Source of the DNA: a bacterium
Lineage (GTDB): Bacteria > Sumerlaeota > Sumerlaeia > SLMS01
DNA: 42,002 nt
Assembly (NCBI GenBank): GCA_016125005.1
Contig: WGMQ01000019.1
Span: 1 to 42,002 of the forward strand
Reading direction: 5' to 3'
Position 1 is the stretch's first letter; each line of letters starts with the position of its first letter. The notes beneath the pieces are model-generated. The model searched no databases and was not told the DNA's origin. It saw only the letters and a program-made list of their open reading frames with translations. The position numbers and the translations under genes were made by a program. This document shows positions 17,468 to 26,321 of this stretch, piece after piece.

Positions 17468-18703
17468 TCACGTCGCGCCCGCGGCCAATTCCCGGAAGTG
17501 CTCCAGCACATGCCGGAGTTGGTTGCGGATCGCGTCGGAGAAGTTTCCGGTGTCGATGCGTTCCTCGGCCTCGGCCAGGATTTCACGGGTGCGTTCGGCG
17601 GTGATCTGGGTGAACTGGCCACAGCCCTTGCACTTCTCGATGTAGCGCCCGTCCACGAAGGTCTGTCGCAGCGCCACGCCGGTATCCGAGTTGAACTGCT
17701 CCTCCATGGGGCGTTCGGCGGAATTGCCGAGGCTCGTGTCCAAGTAGCAGCACGGCTTGAGGTTGCCGTCGCGCTCGACGATGATCTGGCGCCAGGCCGA
17801 TGGGCAGCCGTAGCGCACGCCGGGCGCCACCGGTGGGGTGGGTTGTTCCTTCCACGGGAAGGGAATCTGGTAGAAGAACACCGTCTCCAGATCGAGCTTT
17901 GCCGCGAGGCGTTGTGCGCGGGCGAGGTTGAAGCGGAAGACACGCGTCCCGACGATGGAGGCGTGGGCGTGCTCGGGAAAGTCCAGCACCAGGTTGCTGA
18001 AGGCCAGCTTGTCCGCCCCCAGTTTCTTCGTCAGGCGCACCATCGCGTTGAGCTGCCAGACGTTGTACTTGCTGATGGCGCAGGCGATGTGGACGCGCGG
18101 CGTCTTCTGGCCGCGGGCATTCCGGCGGCGGATCAGTTCGCCGACATTGGCGACCACCGTGTCGAAGTCGGCGCCGCTGCGCAGGAAGTTGAAGGTGCGC
18201 GGCGTGGCGCCGTCCATGGAGACACAAAGCTCGTCGAGGCCCGAATCGAGCACCTGATCGATGCGCTCGCTGGTGAGGGACATGCCGTGGCTCGACGTCA
18301 TGCAGTAGGTGCCCTGCGCCTTGGCGGCCTTGAGAAACTCGAAGAAGCTCTTGTTCAGGAAGGGCTCGCCGAGGCCGTAAAGGCCCGTGCGGTGGCTCAC
18401 CTCAAGGTGCGGGACCACGGGGGCGAAATGCTTGTCCTTCATGAGGCCCGAGCGGATTTCGTCGCCGAAGGTCTGGCGTGGACAGAAGGGGCAGCGGATG
18501 TTGCAAACCACGCTGACAGCAACGTCGTAGTGGGTGGGGCGCGCGTGGGTTCGGGGGGACAGCCAGGTGCTGTCGAGCAGCGCCAACACATCGTTGACGG
18601 CGCGCGGGTGATCCAGCGGCCAATCGATGGTGGCCTTGCTCCGAGTGGAGGTTGGGTCGGGAAGCTCGCTGGGGATGAAGGGGTCGGCAACGCTCATGGC
18701 CAC
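17468..18703 (-). CDS. Radical SAM/SPASM-domain protein
   Basis: A 411-residue radical S-adenosylmethionine enzyme. The [4Fe-4S] cluster binding motif is C67-x3-C71-x2-C74 in 'VVCNIRCPFCPRQTFG'. The GGE-like motif is 'YGLGEPFLN' and the SAM-contact strand is near 'ELCVSMDGATPRTFNFLR'. A C-terminal SPASM-type auxiliary-cluster region supplies C300, C318, C319, C358 and C361 ('YGCPSAW', 'NLKPCCYLD', 'EKCKGCGQF'). SPASM enzymes modify peptides, tRNA or small molecules; no precursor-peptide gene is apparent nearby, so the substrate is unknown. GTG 18703 and ATG 18697 are both possible starts, with weak ribosome-binding sites. It ends one base away from the stop of the WD40-protease gene on the other strand. 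Confidence 0.88.
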   Translation of the reverse strand: MAMSVADPFIPSELPDPTSTRSKATIDWPLDHPRAVNDVLALLDSTWLSPRTHARPTHYDVAVSVVCNIRCPFCPRQTFGDEIRSGLMKDKHFAPVVPHLEVSHRTGLYGLGEPFLNKSFFEFLKAAKAQGTYCMTSSHGMSLTSERIDQVLDSGLDELCVSMDGATPRTFNFLRSGADFDTVVANVGELIRRRNARGQKTPRVHIACAISKYNVWQLNAMVRLTKKLGADKLAFSNLVLDFPEHAHASIVGTRVFRFNLARAQRLAAKLDLETVFFYQIPFPWKEQPTPPVAPGVRYGCPSAWRQIIVERDGNLKPCCYLDTSLGNSAERPMEEQFNSDTGVALRQTFVDGRYIEKCKGCGQFTQITAERTREILAEAEERIDTGNFSDAIRNQLRHVLEHFRELAAGAT

Positions 18704-18929
18704 TTGGAATTAGTGCCCACGGCGAGCCCCGACAAGGCTTTTCGACCTGTGGAGGGCCCGTGAATCGCCGTCAAGCTGACGAGCGATCGGATGCCCTTCA
18801 GTCAGGTTGGCGTCGATGGTGCTTGCCGCCTTCGGATGGGCGCGACTCGAATCGCTCTTCTTTGCGCTTTCGCCGGTTTCGGCTGACTGCCACGGTCCCG
18901 CCAGAAAACGCCACTCAGGGAGTCCTCCG

Positions 18930-21900
18930 TTGCTGAAGATCGGTATGCTTGTGTTTCCAAAAGGCCTGATCGCCCCGCAGGTCTACCGTGTCGCCGATAC
19001 GCTCGGACCGGCCGTTGAACTCAAGCCGATCACCCTCGGGGGCGTCCCCACCCAATCGCCGGTCAACGAACTCCGCCGCTATCGCCTCCGCACCACCGAC
19101 GAGGTGACCTGGGGCGATCAGGTCGTCACGATCCTGCGCATTGTGAATCCCCAGGACGCGGACTTCTATCGCTACGAGATCGAGGACGAACTCGGCGGCA
19201 ATCAGATCGTCACGGAGGCCGAACTTCAGATTCACGAGGGCTCCCTCTCGCCGGAACCCGCCACGATGCTGGCCCAGGGTGACCTTGCCCCGTGGGAGCT
19301 GACCCGCGCCCGCGTCGATCTGCTCGATGCCTACTTCAAGACGACCGCCCGCAGCCTGGGCCTTCTCGGCTATCTCGGTGCCCGCATGTTGCCGATCCCC
19401 CACCAGATCAACGCGGCACGGTATGCGATCCAGTTCGCGCGCATGAGGTTCCTGCTCGCCGACGAAGTGGGCCTTGGCAAGACGGTCGAGGCGGGCCTCA
19501 TCGTCGCGACGCTTCGCAAGTACTTCAGCGACTGGCAGACCGCCGTCTTCGTCCCCGAATCGCTCGCCGCCCAGTGGGCCTTCGAGATGTACGGCAAGTT
19601 CGGCAAGCTCATCTACGCGCTCAGCGAGGACGACTTCGACGAGGACGAGGACGGCATCATCCTCCCCCACGAACGCATTGCCAGCTTTGCCGAGTCGCAC
19701 CAGCCCGAGATCATCGTCGTCGACGAGGCCCACCGCGTGCTCCGCGACCCCGAAATGGTTGCGGCCCTGACCAAGCTCAGCCGCAACGCCCACGCGGTGC
19801 TGCTGCTGACCGCCACGCCCGTCTCCGACGACGTCGGCAACCTGCTCAAGCTCCTCCACATCCTCGATCCCGAGGCCTTCGCCAAGATCACGACGGCGGA
19901 CAAGCTCCGAGACCTGCAATCGCGCGCGGGCAAGGTGGAGGCGGTGCTCCAAGCGATCCGCAAAGCGGCGCCCGACCACGATGAAATCCTCTCCGCATGG
20001 AAAGCCACGGGGCTTCGTGATGGCGAGATCGAGCAGCATCTCGCGGACGCGGGCGAGGATGAGCTTGGGCGTCACGATCTGCATCGCATGGCGGCCCTCA
20101 TCACTGATCGATACTATCCGGGCGCGCGCATCCTGCGCTATCGCCGCAAGTTCCTGGCGCAGGACAACGCCCTCCCCTTCCGCGTCGTCGACACGCTCCC
20201 CTACCGCGCCTCCGGCGAGGAATCCGCTGCCATCCAGCTCGCCGATGAATGGTTCGACCTGCTGAAGGATGCCGGGCTTTCCACGGACCCGCGCGCGCAG
20301 CAGGTGGCCGGTGCCCTCTTTCAGGCGACCTTCAGCAGCCCGCTTGCGCTCGCCGATTGGCTCGCCATGCGCGAAGGCGACACGGAGGAGGAAGAGCGTC
20401 CGACCGCCGACCCAATCCTGCTGGCCCGGCGCGCGTTCCTCGGCCTCGATCCGCTCGATGGCGAGGAGGAATGGCTGGATCGCGCGCGGGAACTAACCAC
20501 CAAGTGGCAGCGCGCCACGCGGTCGCTCGACGCACAAGGCCGCGCCCTCGCGCGCACGCCCCGCTACGCGGCGCTGCTGGCCTTCCTCAAGGCCGCGCTG
20601 GCGGAGGAACCGGACGGCCACGTCCTCGTCTTCACCGCCTTCGAGGCCAACGTCCATCCCCTCTACCTGCTCCTGCGCAAGGCCCTCGACGGGGTCGCGG
20701 AAGTCTACGAGATGTGCGGTCGCCAGCCGCGACTGGAGCGCGAGAAGAACGCCTTCGAGTTCCAGGAGTTCCCCTCCGGCAGCGTCCTCATCAGCGACGA
20801 GCTTGGCGGCGAGGGCCGCAACTTCCAGTTCTGCTCCCACGTGGTCCACTTCGACCTGCCGCCGGCGCCTTGGACCGTCGAGCAACGTATCGGTCGCTGC
20901 GACCGTGTGGGGCGCGACGAGGAGTTGGATGTGGACTCGCAGGTCATTGTCGCCGAGGGGCATCTTGACGAGGCCATCTTCCAGTTCCTAGCGGAAGGGG
21001 TCGGTGTCTTCAACGACTCCATCGCCCCCATCGAAGGAGAGCTGGACACGGTTGTGCAGGACATGATGACCCGCCTGATCGAGGAGGGTTCCGAGGGTAT
21101 CCTCGACCGCATCGAGGAAGTGGCCGAGCAGTTGGAAGCGGCCCGCGAGCGCGAGAACGCCGACCTGCTGGTGCGCAGCGCCGTCGGCGTGCAGGAGGCC
21201 CGCCGCATCGCCAGCGAGCTGCGCGACGACGAGGAATTGCTGCACCTGCGCGAGGCAACGATCCGCTACGCGCGGCTGTTCGACTCGATGGTCGACGAAC
21301 AGGCGAGCAAGCGGGTCGCCTTCACCGTCGGCGAGTTCCATTCGCTTTCAGCCATGCCCGGGATCCTCCCCGAGATGATCGGCCTTTTCGATCGCAAGGA
21401 AGCGGTGCGCCACGAACGGCTCGACTTCTTCTCGCCCGGGCATCCGCTGGTGCGCGCGCTGGCCTCCACGTCGATGGTGGATAGCCCAGACCGCACCGCC
21501 GTCGTGCGACGCCGTGGCTTGCGCAAGGCCGCCGTGGTGTTCAACTTCCGCGTCTCGATCCCGGCCGAGTTCTTCCACTTCGTCCGTTCACTCGAAGCGG
21601 ACCTGCGCCCACCGCTCCTGTCCCGCTCCGCGTCCCTTTTTGGTACACGCATGTACCGGCTGGCGCTGGACATCGAGGGAAATCCGATTCCCAACACCCC
21701 CGCGAACGCAGCCTACTTCCAGCTCTACGGCCCCGAGGACACGGACCTGTCCGAATCCTCGACGGTGCTTCGCGCCCTCCCCGAAGGCTGGGCGGAAACC
21801 GCGGAGGAACTTGCCGCCATCGCCCAGGAACAGGCCGAGGACTTCGCCGCTTCGCTTCATGAGAAGCGCTTCTCCGAGTTCGAGGATCTCGTCTGCGAAG

Positions 21901-22022
21901 TGATCGCGCGCGTTCGCTCCGCCAGCAATGACCCCGAGGAGGAAGTCGCCTCGATCACCGAAAAGCTGACTGAGCTTTCCGTGGATCTGGATGCGGTTTG
22001 GGTGCTGCTCCCCGCGAAGTGA
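18930..22022 (+). CDS. RapA/HepA-like SNF2-family ATPase
   Basis: A 1030-residue SNF2/Swi2-type double-stranded nucleic-acid translocase resembling RapA (the RNA-polymerase recycling ATPase). A short N-terminal beta region with 'RYRLRTTDEVTWGDQVVTILRI' precedes the helicase core. Motif I is 'LADEVGLGKTVEAGLI' (Lys near residue 184), motif II 'IIVVDEAHR' (near 262), motif III 'LLLTATPVSDD' (near 294) and motifs V/VI 'SDELGGEGRNFQF' and 'VEQRIGRCDRVGR' (near 650). A coiled-coil-rich C-terminal region follows. All ATPase motifs are intact. The frame is open from 18807, but TTG 18930 has AGGGAG seven bases upstream and starts at 'LLKIGMLVFPKGL', so it is preferred. No nuclease or methylase partner lies next to it, which argues against a defence role. 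Confidence 0.88.
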   Translation: MLKIGMLVFPKGLIAPQVYRVADTLGPAVELKPITLGGVPTQSPVNELRRYRLRTTDEVTWGDQVVTILRIVNPQDADFYRYEIEDELGGNQIVTEAELQIHEGSLSPEPATMLAQGDLAPWELTRARVDLLDAYFKTTARSLGLLGYLGARMLPIPHQINAARYAIQFARMRFLLADEVGLGKTVEAGLIVATLRKYFSDWQTAVFVPESLAAQWAFEMYGKFGKLIYALSEDDFDEDEDGIILPHERIASFAESHQPEIIVVDEAHRVLRDPEMVAALTKLSRNAHAVLLLTATPVSDDVGNLLKLLHILDPEAFAKITTADKLRDLQSRAGKVEAVLQAIRKAAPDHDEILSAWKATGLRDGEIEQHLADAGEDELGRHDLHRMAALITDRYYPGARILRYRRKFLAQDNALPFRVVDTLPYRASGEESAAIQLADEWFDLLKDAGLSTDPRAQQVAGALFQATFSSPLALADWLAMREGDTEEEERPTADPILLARRAFLGLDPLDGEEEWLDRARELTTKWQRATRSLDAQGRALARTPRYAALLAFLKAALAEEPDGHVLVFTAFEANVHPLYLLLRKALDGVAEVYEMCGRQPRLEREKNAFEFQEFPSGSVLISDELGGEGRNFQFCSHVVHFDLPPAPWTVEQRIGRCDRVGRDEELDVDSQVIVAEGHLDEAIFQFLAEGVGVFNDSIAPIEGELDTVVQDMMTRLIEEGSEGILDRIEEVAEQLEAARERENADLLVRSAVGVQEARRIASELRDDEELLHLREATIRYARLFDSMVDEQASKRVAFTVGEFHSLSAMPGILPEMIGLFDRKEAVRHERLDFFSPGHPLVRALASTSMVDSPDRTAVVRRRGLRKAAVVFNFRVSIPAEFFHFVRSLEADLRPPLLSRSASLFGTRMYRLALDIEGNPIPNTPANAAYFQLYGPEDTDLSESSTVLRALPEGWAETAEELAAIAQEQAEDFAASLHEKRFSEFEDLVCEVIARVRSASNDPEEEVASITEKLTELSVDLDAVWVLLPAK

Positions 22023-22095
22023 GCCCCCGAGCGGTCGGCCCGATTTTCTCTTTTCGCCTTTACGGGAAGTCATTTTGCCTTCAGGGAGTCGGCCG

Positions 22096-22695
22096 GTGAA
22101 CTTGAGAGACGACCTTCGCGAGCGGTTGATTCGATACGGTACCACGGCGACCGGTCCACAACAGGACATCGTCCGTGACTTCATCACCCTGCTCGACCAA
22201 CCCGCGGACCCCTTCTCCCGCGAGTCCTGGGGCGGGCACATCACGGCCTCGGCTTTTGTGACCAACCGCGAGCACGACGAGTTTCTGCTGGTGAAGCACC
22301 GCAAGCTCGGCATCTGGCTTCAGCCAGGAGGCCACGTGGAGGCCAGTGACGACGCCACCGTCCTGGACGCGGCGCTGCGCGAGGTGGCCGAGGAGACGGG
22401 CCTGGGCGCGATTCCCCTGCTGGACGGCGCGATCTTCGATCTGGACATCCACGAAATCCCCGCCCACGGCACCGCTCCGGCGCATCTGCACTACGACGTC
22501 CGGTTTCTCGTGGAAGCCATCGATGGCTCAATCCTGACAATCAGCTCCGAGTCCACCGACATGAGGTGGTTCACGCCCGCAGACCTGGCCCGATTTCCCC
22601 TCCATCCTTCGCAACAACGCCTGGCCAAGGAACTCGTGAAGCTCGTCGCCGCAGAGCGCCAGCCAATCCCGGCGGTGCAATGGATGACGGGTTAA
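22096..22695 (+). CDS. NUDIX hydrolase
   Basis: A 199-residue NUDIX-fold protein; the family hydrolyses nucleoside-diphosphate-linked compounds with Mg2+. The NUDIX box is present in the longer-spaced variant: 'LQPGGHVEASDDATVLDAAL' followed directly by 'REVAEETGL'. The catalytic REVAEETGL core is fully conserved. The upstream strand 'TASAFVTNREHDEFLLVKHRK' and downstream 'HLHYDVRFLVEA' and 'MRWFTPADL' fit the fold. GTG 22096 has GGGAG at eight bases and is preferred over the longer frame from 21991, whose prefix overlaps the RapA-like gene. It probably shares a transcript with that gene. The substrate cannot be told. Confidence 0.85.
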   Translation: MNLRDDLRERLIRYGTTATGPQQDIVRDFITLLDQPADPFSRESWGGHITASAFVTNREHDEFLLVKHRKLGIWLQPGGHVEASDDATVLDAALREVAEETGLGAIPLLDGAIFDLDIHEIPAHGTAPAHLHYDVRFLVEAIDGSILTISSESTDMRWFTPADLARFPLHPSQQRLAKELVKLVAAERQPIPAVQWMTG

Positions 22696-22739
22696 ACCAA
22701 AGGCGAACGAAGCAAGGCAGAGTGGGCATCCTGCCCGTG

Positions 22740-22970
22740 CTACCTATTGCGATGGATCAGCAGCATCCAGATCCCGTCGGCGACGCGGGTCTTTTCCAGA
22801 ACTGCGTGTCCGTCTTCCTCGACGGAGCGGGCCACGTTGAGAAGTGGTTCGCCCTCTCGGAGAGTCACCTCCAGCAAATCACCCGGGGCCAATTCCTCCA
22901 GCTCCAGCTTCGTCTTCACGAAGGTCATCGGGCACAGGTCCCGGGTGATGTCGAGCTTTGCGCGGGTCAT
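22740..22970 (-). CDS. TusA/SirA-family sulfur-carrier-like protein
   Basis: A 76-residue single-domain protein of the TusA (SirA/YedF) family, which carries persulfide sulfur on a conserved Cys for tRNA thiolation or other sulfur transfer. The Cys-Pro motif is present as 'DLCPMTFVKTKLELEEL' (Cys13-Pro14). The rest, 'GDLLEVTLREGEPLLNVARS' and 'GHAVLEK', follows the family's beta-alpha-beta-alpha pattern. Its ATG at 22970 overlaps the TGA of the upstream Rrf2 gene (ATGA), so the two are very likely translationally coupled. Control by an NsrR-like Fe-S regulator suggests a role in repairing or supplying sulfur under nitrosative or redox stress; that link is inferred. Confidence 0.85.
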   Translation of the reverse strand: MTRAKLDITRDLCPMTFVKTKLELEELAPGDLLEVTLREGEPLLNVARSVEEDGHAVLEKTRVADGIWMLLIHRNR

Positions 22971-23482
22971 GGGTATTCGGCCGTGGAGTCGGGAATCAGA
23001 TCCGCAGCGTCGAGCTTGCGGAGTTCCTTGGACGAGCGGGAATTGCGTACCGGTGGCGGCGGATAGAAGCGGGTGAGCCCGCCGCCCTCGACGCATTCGG
23101 CCAGCGTCATGGCGTCGAGCACATCGAAGAAGGCCTTTCGGGCGCGGAAGAGTGTCCCCTTCAGCTTGCACGCGGGGGTGATGACGCACTTGTTGTTCTC
23201 CGCGTCGAAGCATTCGACCAGGATCACTTCCCCCTCCATCAGTCGCACCACGTCGCCGATACGGATTGCCGAGGCGGGTCGAGCCAGTTGTATGCCGCCG
23301 GCCCGTCCGCGCTGCAAATCCAGGTAACCGGCGTGCCCCAGTTCGTTCACCACCTTGACCATGTGGTTCACCGAAACCCCATAGGCGTCGCAGACCTCGC
23401 GGGTTGTCACGAGCCGGTCGGGAAAGCTGGCCACGTAAAGCAACAATCGAAGGGCGTGGTCGGTGTACTGGGTCAGGTGCAT
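22967..23482 (-). CDS. Rrf2-family regulator, NsrR-like with three-Cys cluster site
   Basis: A 171-residue winged-helix Rrf2 regulator. 'MHLTQYTDHALRLLLYVAS' and 'VSVNHMVKVVNELGHAGYLD' followed by 'LQRGRAGGIQLARP' are classic. The cluster-ligand stretch 'ECFDAENNKC' plus 'VITPACKLKG' gives three cysteines spaced as in NsrR, the nitric-oxide sensor whose [Fe-S] cluster is destroyed by NO. The C-terminal tail beyond residue ~135 is longer than usual and unconserved. Start at 23482: GGAG lies about ten bases upstream; the frame extends to 23566 but the family always begins at this Met. It is first in a two-gene operon with the TusA-like gene, and transcription presumably starts in the AT-rich spacer to the right. 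Confidence 0.85.
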   Translation of the reverse strand: MHLTQYTDHALRLLLYVASFPDRLVTTREVCDAYGVSVNHMVKVVNELGHAGYLDLQRGRAGGIQLARPASAIRIGDVVRLMEGEVILVECFDAENNKCVITPACKLKGTLFRARKAFFDVLDAMTLAECVEGGGLTRFYPPPPVRNSRSSKELRKLDAADLIPDSTAEYP

Positions 23483-23805
23483 GGCGGAAAAGCTCCAGAT
23501 TGTACTGTCTGTGTTCGATGCGGCTTTCGTGCCGGTGCGCGGCAGCTGTGGTGTAATTACCCGCATAAATCCAGCAAAGTCAAGGGACTCAGAATTTTAT
23601 GTTACATATCTTATGCGTATTTTTGTGTCATGCCTTACCCATACCCATGCGCTTCCCAACGTCAGGGCGATACAGATTCGCCTAACTCCACTGTACTCAA
23701 CACAGCGCATAAACATGCATTGTTGGCACTACTTATTCTAAGGAGAGTATCGTCGCCGGAAACACGGCGGCACCCGACACCAAGAGAGAAATCGAGTAAC
23801 ACCCA
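23483..23805. promoter_or_regulatory. AT-rich divergent promoter region with a palindrome
   Basis: This 323-base non-coding spacer separates the Rrf2-TusA operon (leftward) from the dienelactone-hydrolase gene (rightward) and is markedly more AT-rich than its surroundings. It contains TATGTTACATA at 23598-23608, a near-perfect dyad (TATGT-N-ACATA), within a run of AT-rich sequence from 23590 to 23632. On the minus strand TTGACT is readable about 100 bases upstream of the Rrf2 start, but no good -10 accompanies it. The palindrome is a candidate site for the NsrR-like protein or another regulator. No gene or RNA was recognised here. Confidence 0.4.
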
Positions 23806-24834
23806 ATGAAGAAGATGTTCCTCCTCGCCACCATCGTCGCCACTGTCGCCGCCACGAGCGGTTCGCCGGGCCCGGCCCAGCAGATTGTGGAGATCACCAA
23901 CAGCTACACCGGCGAGACCCTGGCCAACAACAAGCTGTTCGTCCCCGAGGGCGATGGCCCCTTCCCCGCCGTCGTGGTGATGCACGGCTCGGGCGGTCTT
24001 TGGAGCAACGACAACGTGCAGGCGGGCGTGATGACCGGTCACTTCGAGGAATGGGCCGAGACCTTCACCGATGCGGGCTATATCGCGCTCTTCGTCGATA
24101 GCTACACGCCGCGCGGCCTGGTGACCTTCTCCAGCAAGCGCCCCTCCGACAACCCGCTGGTGGACGATGCGCTGGCCTCGGACCGTCTGGTTCGCCCGCA
24201 AGATGCGTACAGTGCCCTCGCCTTCCTGCGGGAACGCGACGACGTGATCGACAACCGCGTCGCCCTGATGGGCTTCTCGCAGGGCGCCCAGAGCGTCCTC
24301 GCCGCGGTGGTCGACCCGAGTGTGACGCAGTTCAAGACCAACTGGACAGTTTCCCGCGAAGTCGTGCAGGCCAATGGCACCTACAAGAAGACCACGGTCG
24401 CCGCCAACCAGCCGGTTACCGTCAGCAACCCGGCCACGGAAGGCTTCGCCACGGTGATCGCCTACTATCCCGGTTGCGGGTTCAACAGCTACTTCGGCGG
24501 CAGCAGCTCGACCGTCAGCAAGCTCTACATGCCCTACGCGCCGACGCTCATGATCCACGGCGACCAGGACCCGCTCTACGCGGACAACCTCTATCCGGTG
24601 GCCTTCACCAACAAGTCGAAGAACCACGCGAACTTCATCGGTCGCGCGGCGCATGCGCTCCCCATCACCGACGCCAACGATCAGCCGGTGGTGACGAACA
24701 ACCCGCTCTATCATGAAATCGTGCCCGGGCTTGCCCACAGCTTCGACGAGCTGGATCCGGACGAAGATGGCTACGACGAGATGATCGCCACGCGGGCGAA
24801 GGTCGTCGCCTGGCTGGACGAGTACCTGAACTAA
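23806..24834 (+). CDS. Exported dienelactone hydrolase-family alpha/beta hydrolase
   Basis: 342 residues with a signal peptide ('KKMFLLATIVATVAATSG', cleavage near 'GPAQ'). The alpha/beta-hydrolase elements are 'FPAVVVMHGSGGLWSND' (oxyanion loop), nucleophile Ser158 in 'LMGFSQGAQSVL', acid Asp253 in 'LMIHGDQDPLYADN' and His311 in 'VPGLAHSFDELD', so the triad is complete. Classical dienelactone hydrolase has a Cys nucleophile; the Ser here points to a general carboxylesterase or other hydrolase. A ~30-residue insertion after the nucleophile ('TNWTVSREVVQANGTYKKTT') is unusual. It is divergent from the Rrf2 operon and ends at a perfect terminator, so it is monocistronic. The substrate is unknown. 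Confidence 0.85.
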   Translation: MKKMFLLATIVATVAATSGSPGPAQQIVEITNSYTGETLANNKLFVPEGDGPFPAVVVMHGSGGLWSNDNVQAGVMTGHFEEWAETFTDAGYIALFVDSYTPRGLVTFSSKRPSDNPLVDDALASDRLVRPQDAYSALAFLRERDDVIDNRVALMGFSQGAQSVLAAVVDPSVTQFKTNWTVSREVVQANGTYKKTTVAANQPVTVSNPATEGFATVIAYYPGCGFNSYFGGSSSTVSKLYMPYAPTLMIHGDQDPLYADNLYPVAFTNKSKNHANFIGRAAHALPITDANDQPVVTNNPLYHEIVPGLAHSFDELDPDEDGYDEMIATRAKVVAWLDEYLN

Positions 24835-24847
24835 TGCGGCGAGCTGC

Positions 24848-24881
24848 AAAATGGACCCGGCGCGGACGTCGGGTCCATTTT
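24848..24881 (+). terminator. Rho-independent terminator
   Basis: Perfect 12-bp stem AAAATGGACCCG (24848-24859) / CGGGTCCATTTT (24870-24881) with a 10-base loop, then GTTTC. The A-run on the left arm and T-run on the right arm make it potentially bidirectional. It lies 13 bases after the hydrolase stop codon. Confidence 0.85.
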
Positions 24882-25016
24882 GTTTCGGCCTCGATCAAGG
24901 ATTGAGGTTACGATCACTTTCGGCGGGCCGACCAATCGGCGCTCGCTGATGCTTTCGATTGCGCTAGGGGGGGGCCTTCCCACGATGGGCCGACCTTGCC
25001 CGGAAGCAATTGGCTC

Positions 25017-25787
25017 ATGTCCCGCCTCATCGTCGCCCTGCCCGCCTACAACGAAGAAGAATGCCTCCCTCCCCTGCTGGAGGCCTTCGGCCAACTCTTC
25101 GCCAAGCTGCCTAAATCCGCCAACCCCATTGTGATCGTTGTCGATGACGGGAGCAAGGACCGCACGGCGGAAGTCACCGAGAAGCTGGCGGAGACGCTGC
25201 CGGTTCGCCTGGTGCGTCACGGGGTGAACAAGGGCCTAGGCGAGGCCATCAAGACCGGGCTGCGGGCGGCCTTGGAGGAATCGAGCAGCGACCGCGACGT
25301 GATCGTCTGCATGGACGCCGACGATACCCACCCGCCCGACTATGTGGTTCCCATGCTGAAGCTGATCGAGGACGGCGCCGATCTGGTGATCGCGTCGCGC
25401 TATCGCAAGGGCTCGCGCCAGATCGGGGTCCCTTTCCATCGCCAGATGATGAGCTTTGGCGCCTTCGTGCTCTTCCGAATCTTCCTGGCGCTACCGGGCG
25501 TGCGCGACTATACCTGTGGCTTCCGCGCCTATCGCAGCGGCCTCGTGAAGCGGGCCTTCGATACCTACGGCGACGACCTCATCACGCGAAACGGCTTTGC
25601 GTGCACGGACCAGTTGCTGGTGAATATCGCCTGTCTGGGACGCGTGCGCATGGAGGAAATTCCCTTCATCCTGCGTTATGATCGGAAGAAGGGGCCCTCG
25701 AAGCTGAACCTCGGCGTGACGATCATCGAGACGTTCCGACTGCTGGCGACGGCCCGCAAGCGCCTCAAGAGCAGCGGCGTCATCTGA
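25017..25787 (+). CDS. Family 2 glycosyltransferase (DPM1/polyprenyl-phosphate type)
   Basis: A 256-residue GT-A glycosyltransferase. '[20 protein letters not shown]' (nucleotide-binding start), '[16 protein letters not shown]', '[14 protein letters not shown]' and '[16 protein letters not shown]' (the DxD-type metal site) are all intact, followed by '[18 protein letters not shown]', typical of dolichol/polyprenyl-phosphate mannosyltransferase-like enzymes. The region '[20 protein letters not shown]' is conserved in this group. There is no C-terminal membrane region, so it is probably a peripheral inner-membrane enzyme making a lipid-linked sugar. ATG 25017 is chosen over TTG 24996. It sits 37 bases upstream of dut and may be cotranscribed with it. 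Confidence 0.88.
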   Translation: MSRLIVALPAYNEEECLPPLLEAFGQLFAKLPKSANPIVIVVDDGSKDRTAEVTEKLAETLPVRLVRHGVNKGLGEAIKTGLRAALEESSSDRDVIVCMDADDTHPPDYVVPMLKLIEDGADLVIASRYRKGSRQIGVPFHRQMMSFGAFVLFRIFLALPGVRDYTCGFRAYRSGLVKRAFDTYGDDLITRNGFACTDQLLVNIACLGRVRMEEIPFILRYDRKKGPSKLNLGVTIIETFRLLATARKRLKSSGVI

Positions 25788-25824
25788 GCGCCATCACGAC
25801 GCCATCCAACGGAGCGTCCCCGCA

Positions 25825-26283
25825 ATGTCCGATCACACACCACTGACCGTTCCCGTCGTCCTCCACGCCCATGGGGAGGGAATCCCCCTCCCGGAATTCC
25901 AGACCCCGGGGAGCAGCGGAGTCGACCTGTGCGCCGCCATCACGGAGCCGCTTCGCGTCGATCCGGGCCGCATTGTCCTGGTGCCGACTGGTCTATCCAT
26001 CGCGCTGCCGGTCGGGTTCGAGTTTCAGGTCCGCGCGCGCAGCGGCCTAGCGCTCCGCCACGGGATCGCGGTGCTCAATTCGCCGGGGACGGTCGACGCC
26101 GACTACCGCGGTGAAATCAAGGTGATCCTTGCAAACCTGGGTCCCGAGCCCTTTATGATTACCCGCGGGATGCGCATCGCCCAGATGGTGCTGGCCCGCG
26201 TGGAGCTTTTCCAATGGGAGCCCGTCACGGAGCTTCCCACCAGCGACCGCGGTGATGGTGGCTTCGGCCACACCGGTCGCTGA
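25825..26283 (+). CDS. dut: dUTP diphosphatase
   Basis: Trimeric dUTPase of 152 residues; converts dUTP to dUMP and pyrophosphate, keeping uracil out of DNA and feeding thymidylate synthesis. All five motifs are visible: 'PGSSGVDL' (28-35), '[10 protein letters not shown]' (72-81), '[10 protein letters not shown]' (88-97, with the catalytic Asp), 'RIAQMVLAR' (117-125) and the C-terminal arm '[10 protein letters not shown]' (142-151). The length is standard. The start has GGAG about nine bases upstream. Confidence 0.97.
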   Translation: MSDHTPLTVPVVLHAHGEGIPLPEFQTPGSSGVDLCAAITEPLRVDPGRIVLVPTGLSIALPVGFEFQVRARSGLALRHGIAVLNSPGTVDADYRGEIKVILANLGPEPFMITRGMRIAQMVLARVELFQWEPVTELPTSDRGDGGFGHTGR

Positions 26284-26321
26284 CCCCACCCACGACTTTC
26301 CACCACGAAGGAGCCACACCC

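Noticed and set aside
16390..17943. A 517-codon minus-strand frame running across two genes
   Set aside because: It spans the 3' ends of the convergent protease and radical SAM genes, whose own frames carry clear catalytic motifs; this frame has none.
17468..18703. Radical SAM enzyme as a RiPP maturase with a nearby precursor peptide
   Set aside because: No small Cys/Gly-rich precursor-like frame with a ribosome-binding site was visible within about 1 kb on either side.
17498..18763. A 421-codon plus-strand frame
   Set aside because: Shadow of the radical SAM gene, whose Cys motifs are unmistakable on the minus strand.
18930..22695. RapA-like ATPase plus NUDIX as a defence island
   Set aside because: No nuclease, methylase, toxin or other defence partner adjoins; the ATPase resembles housekeeping RapA.
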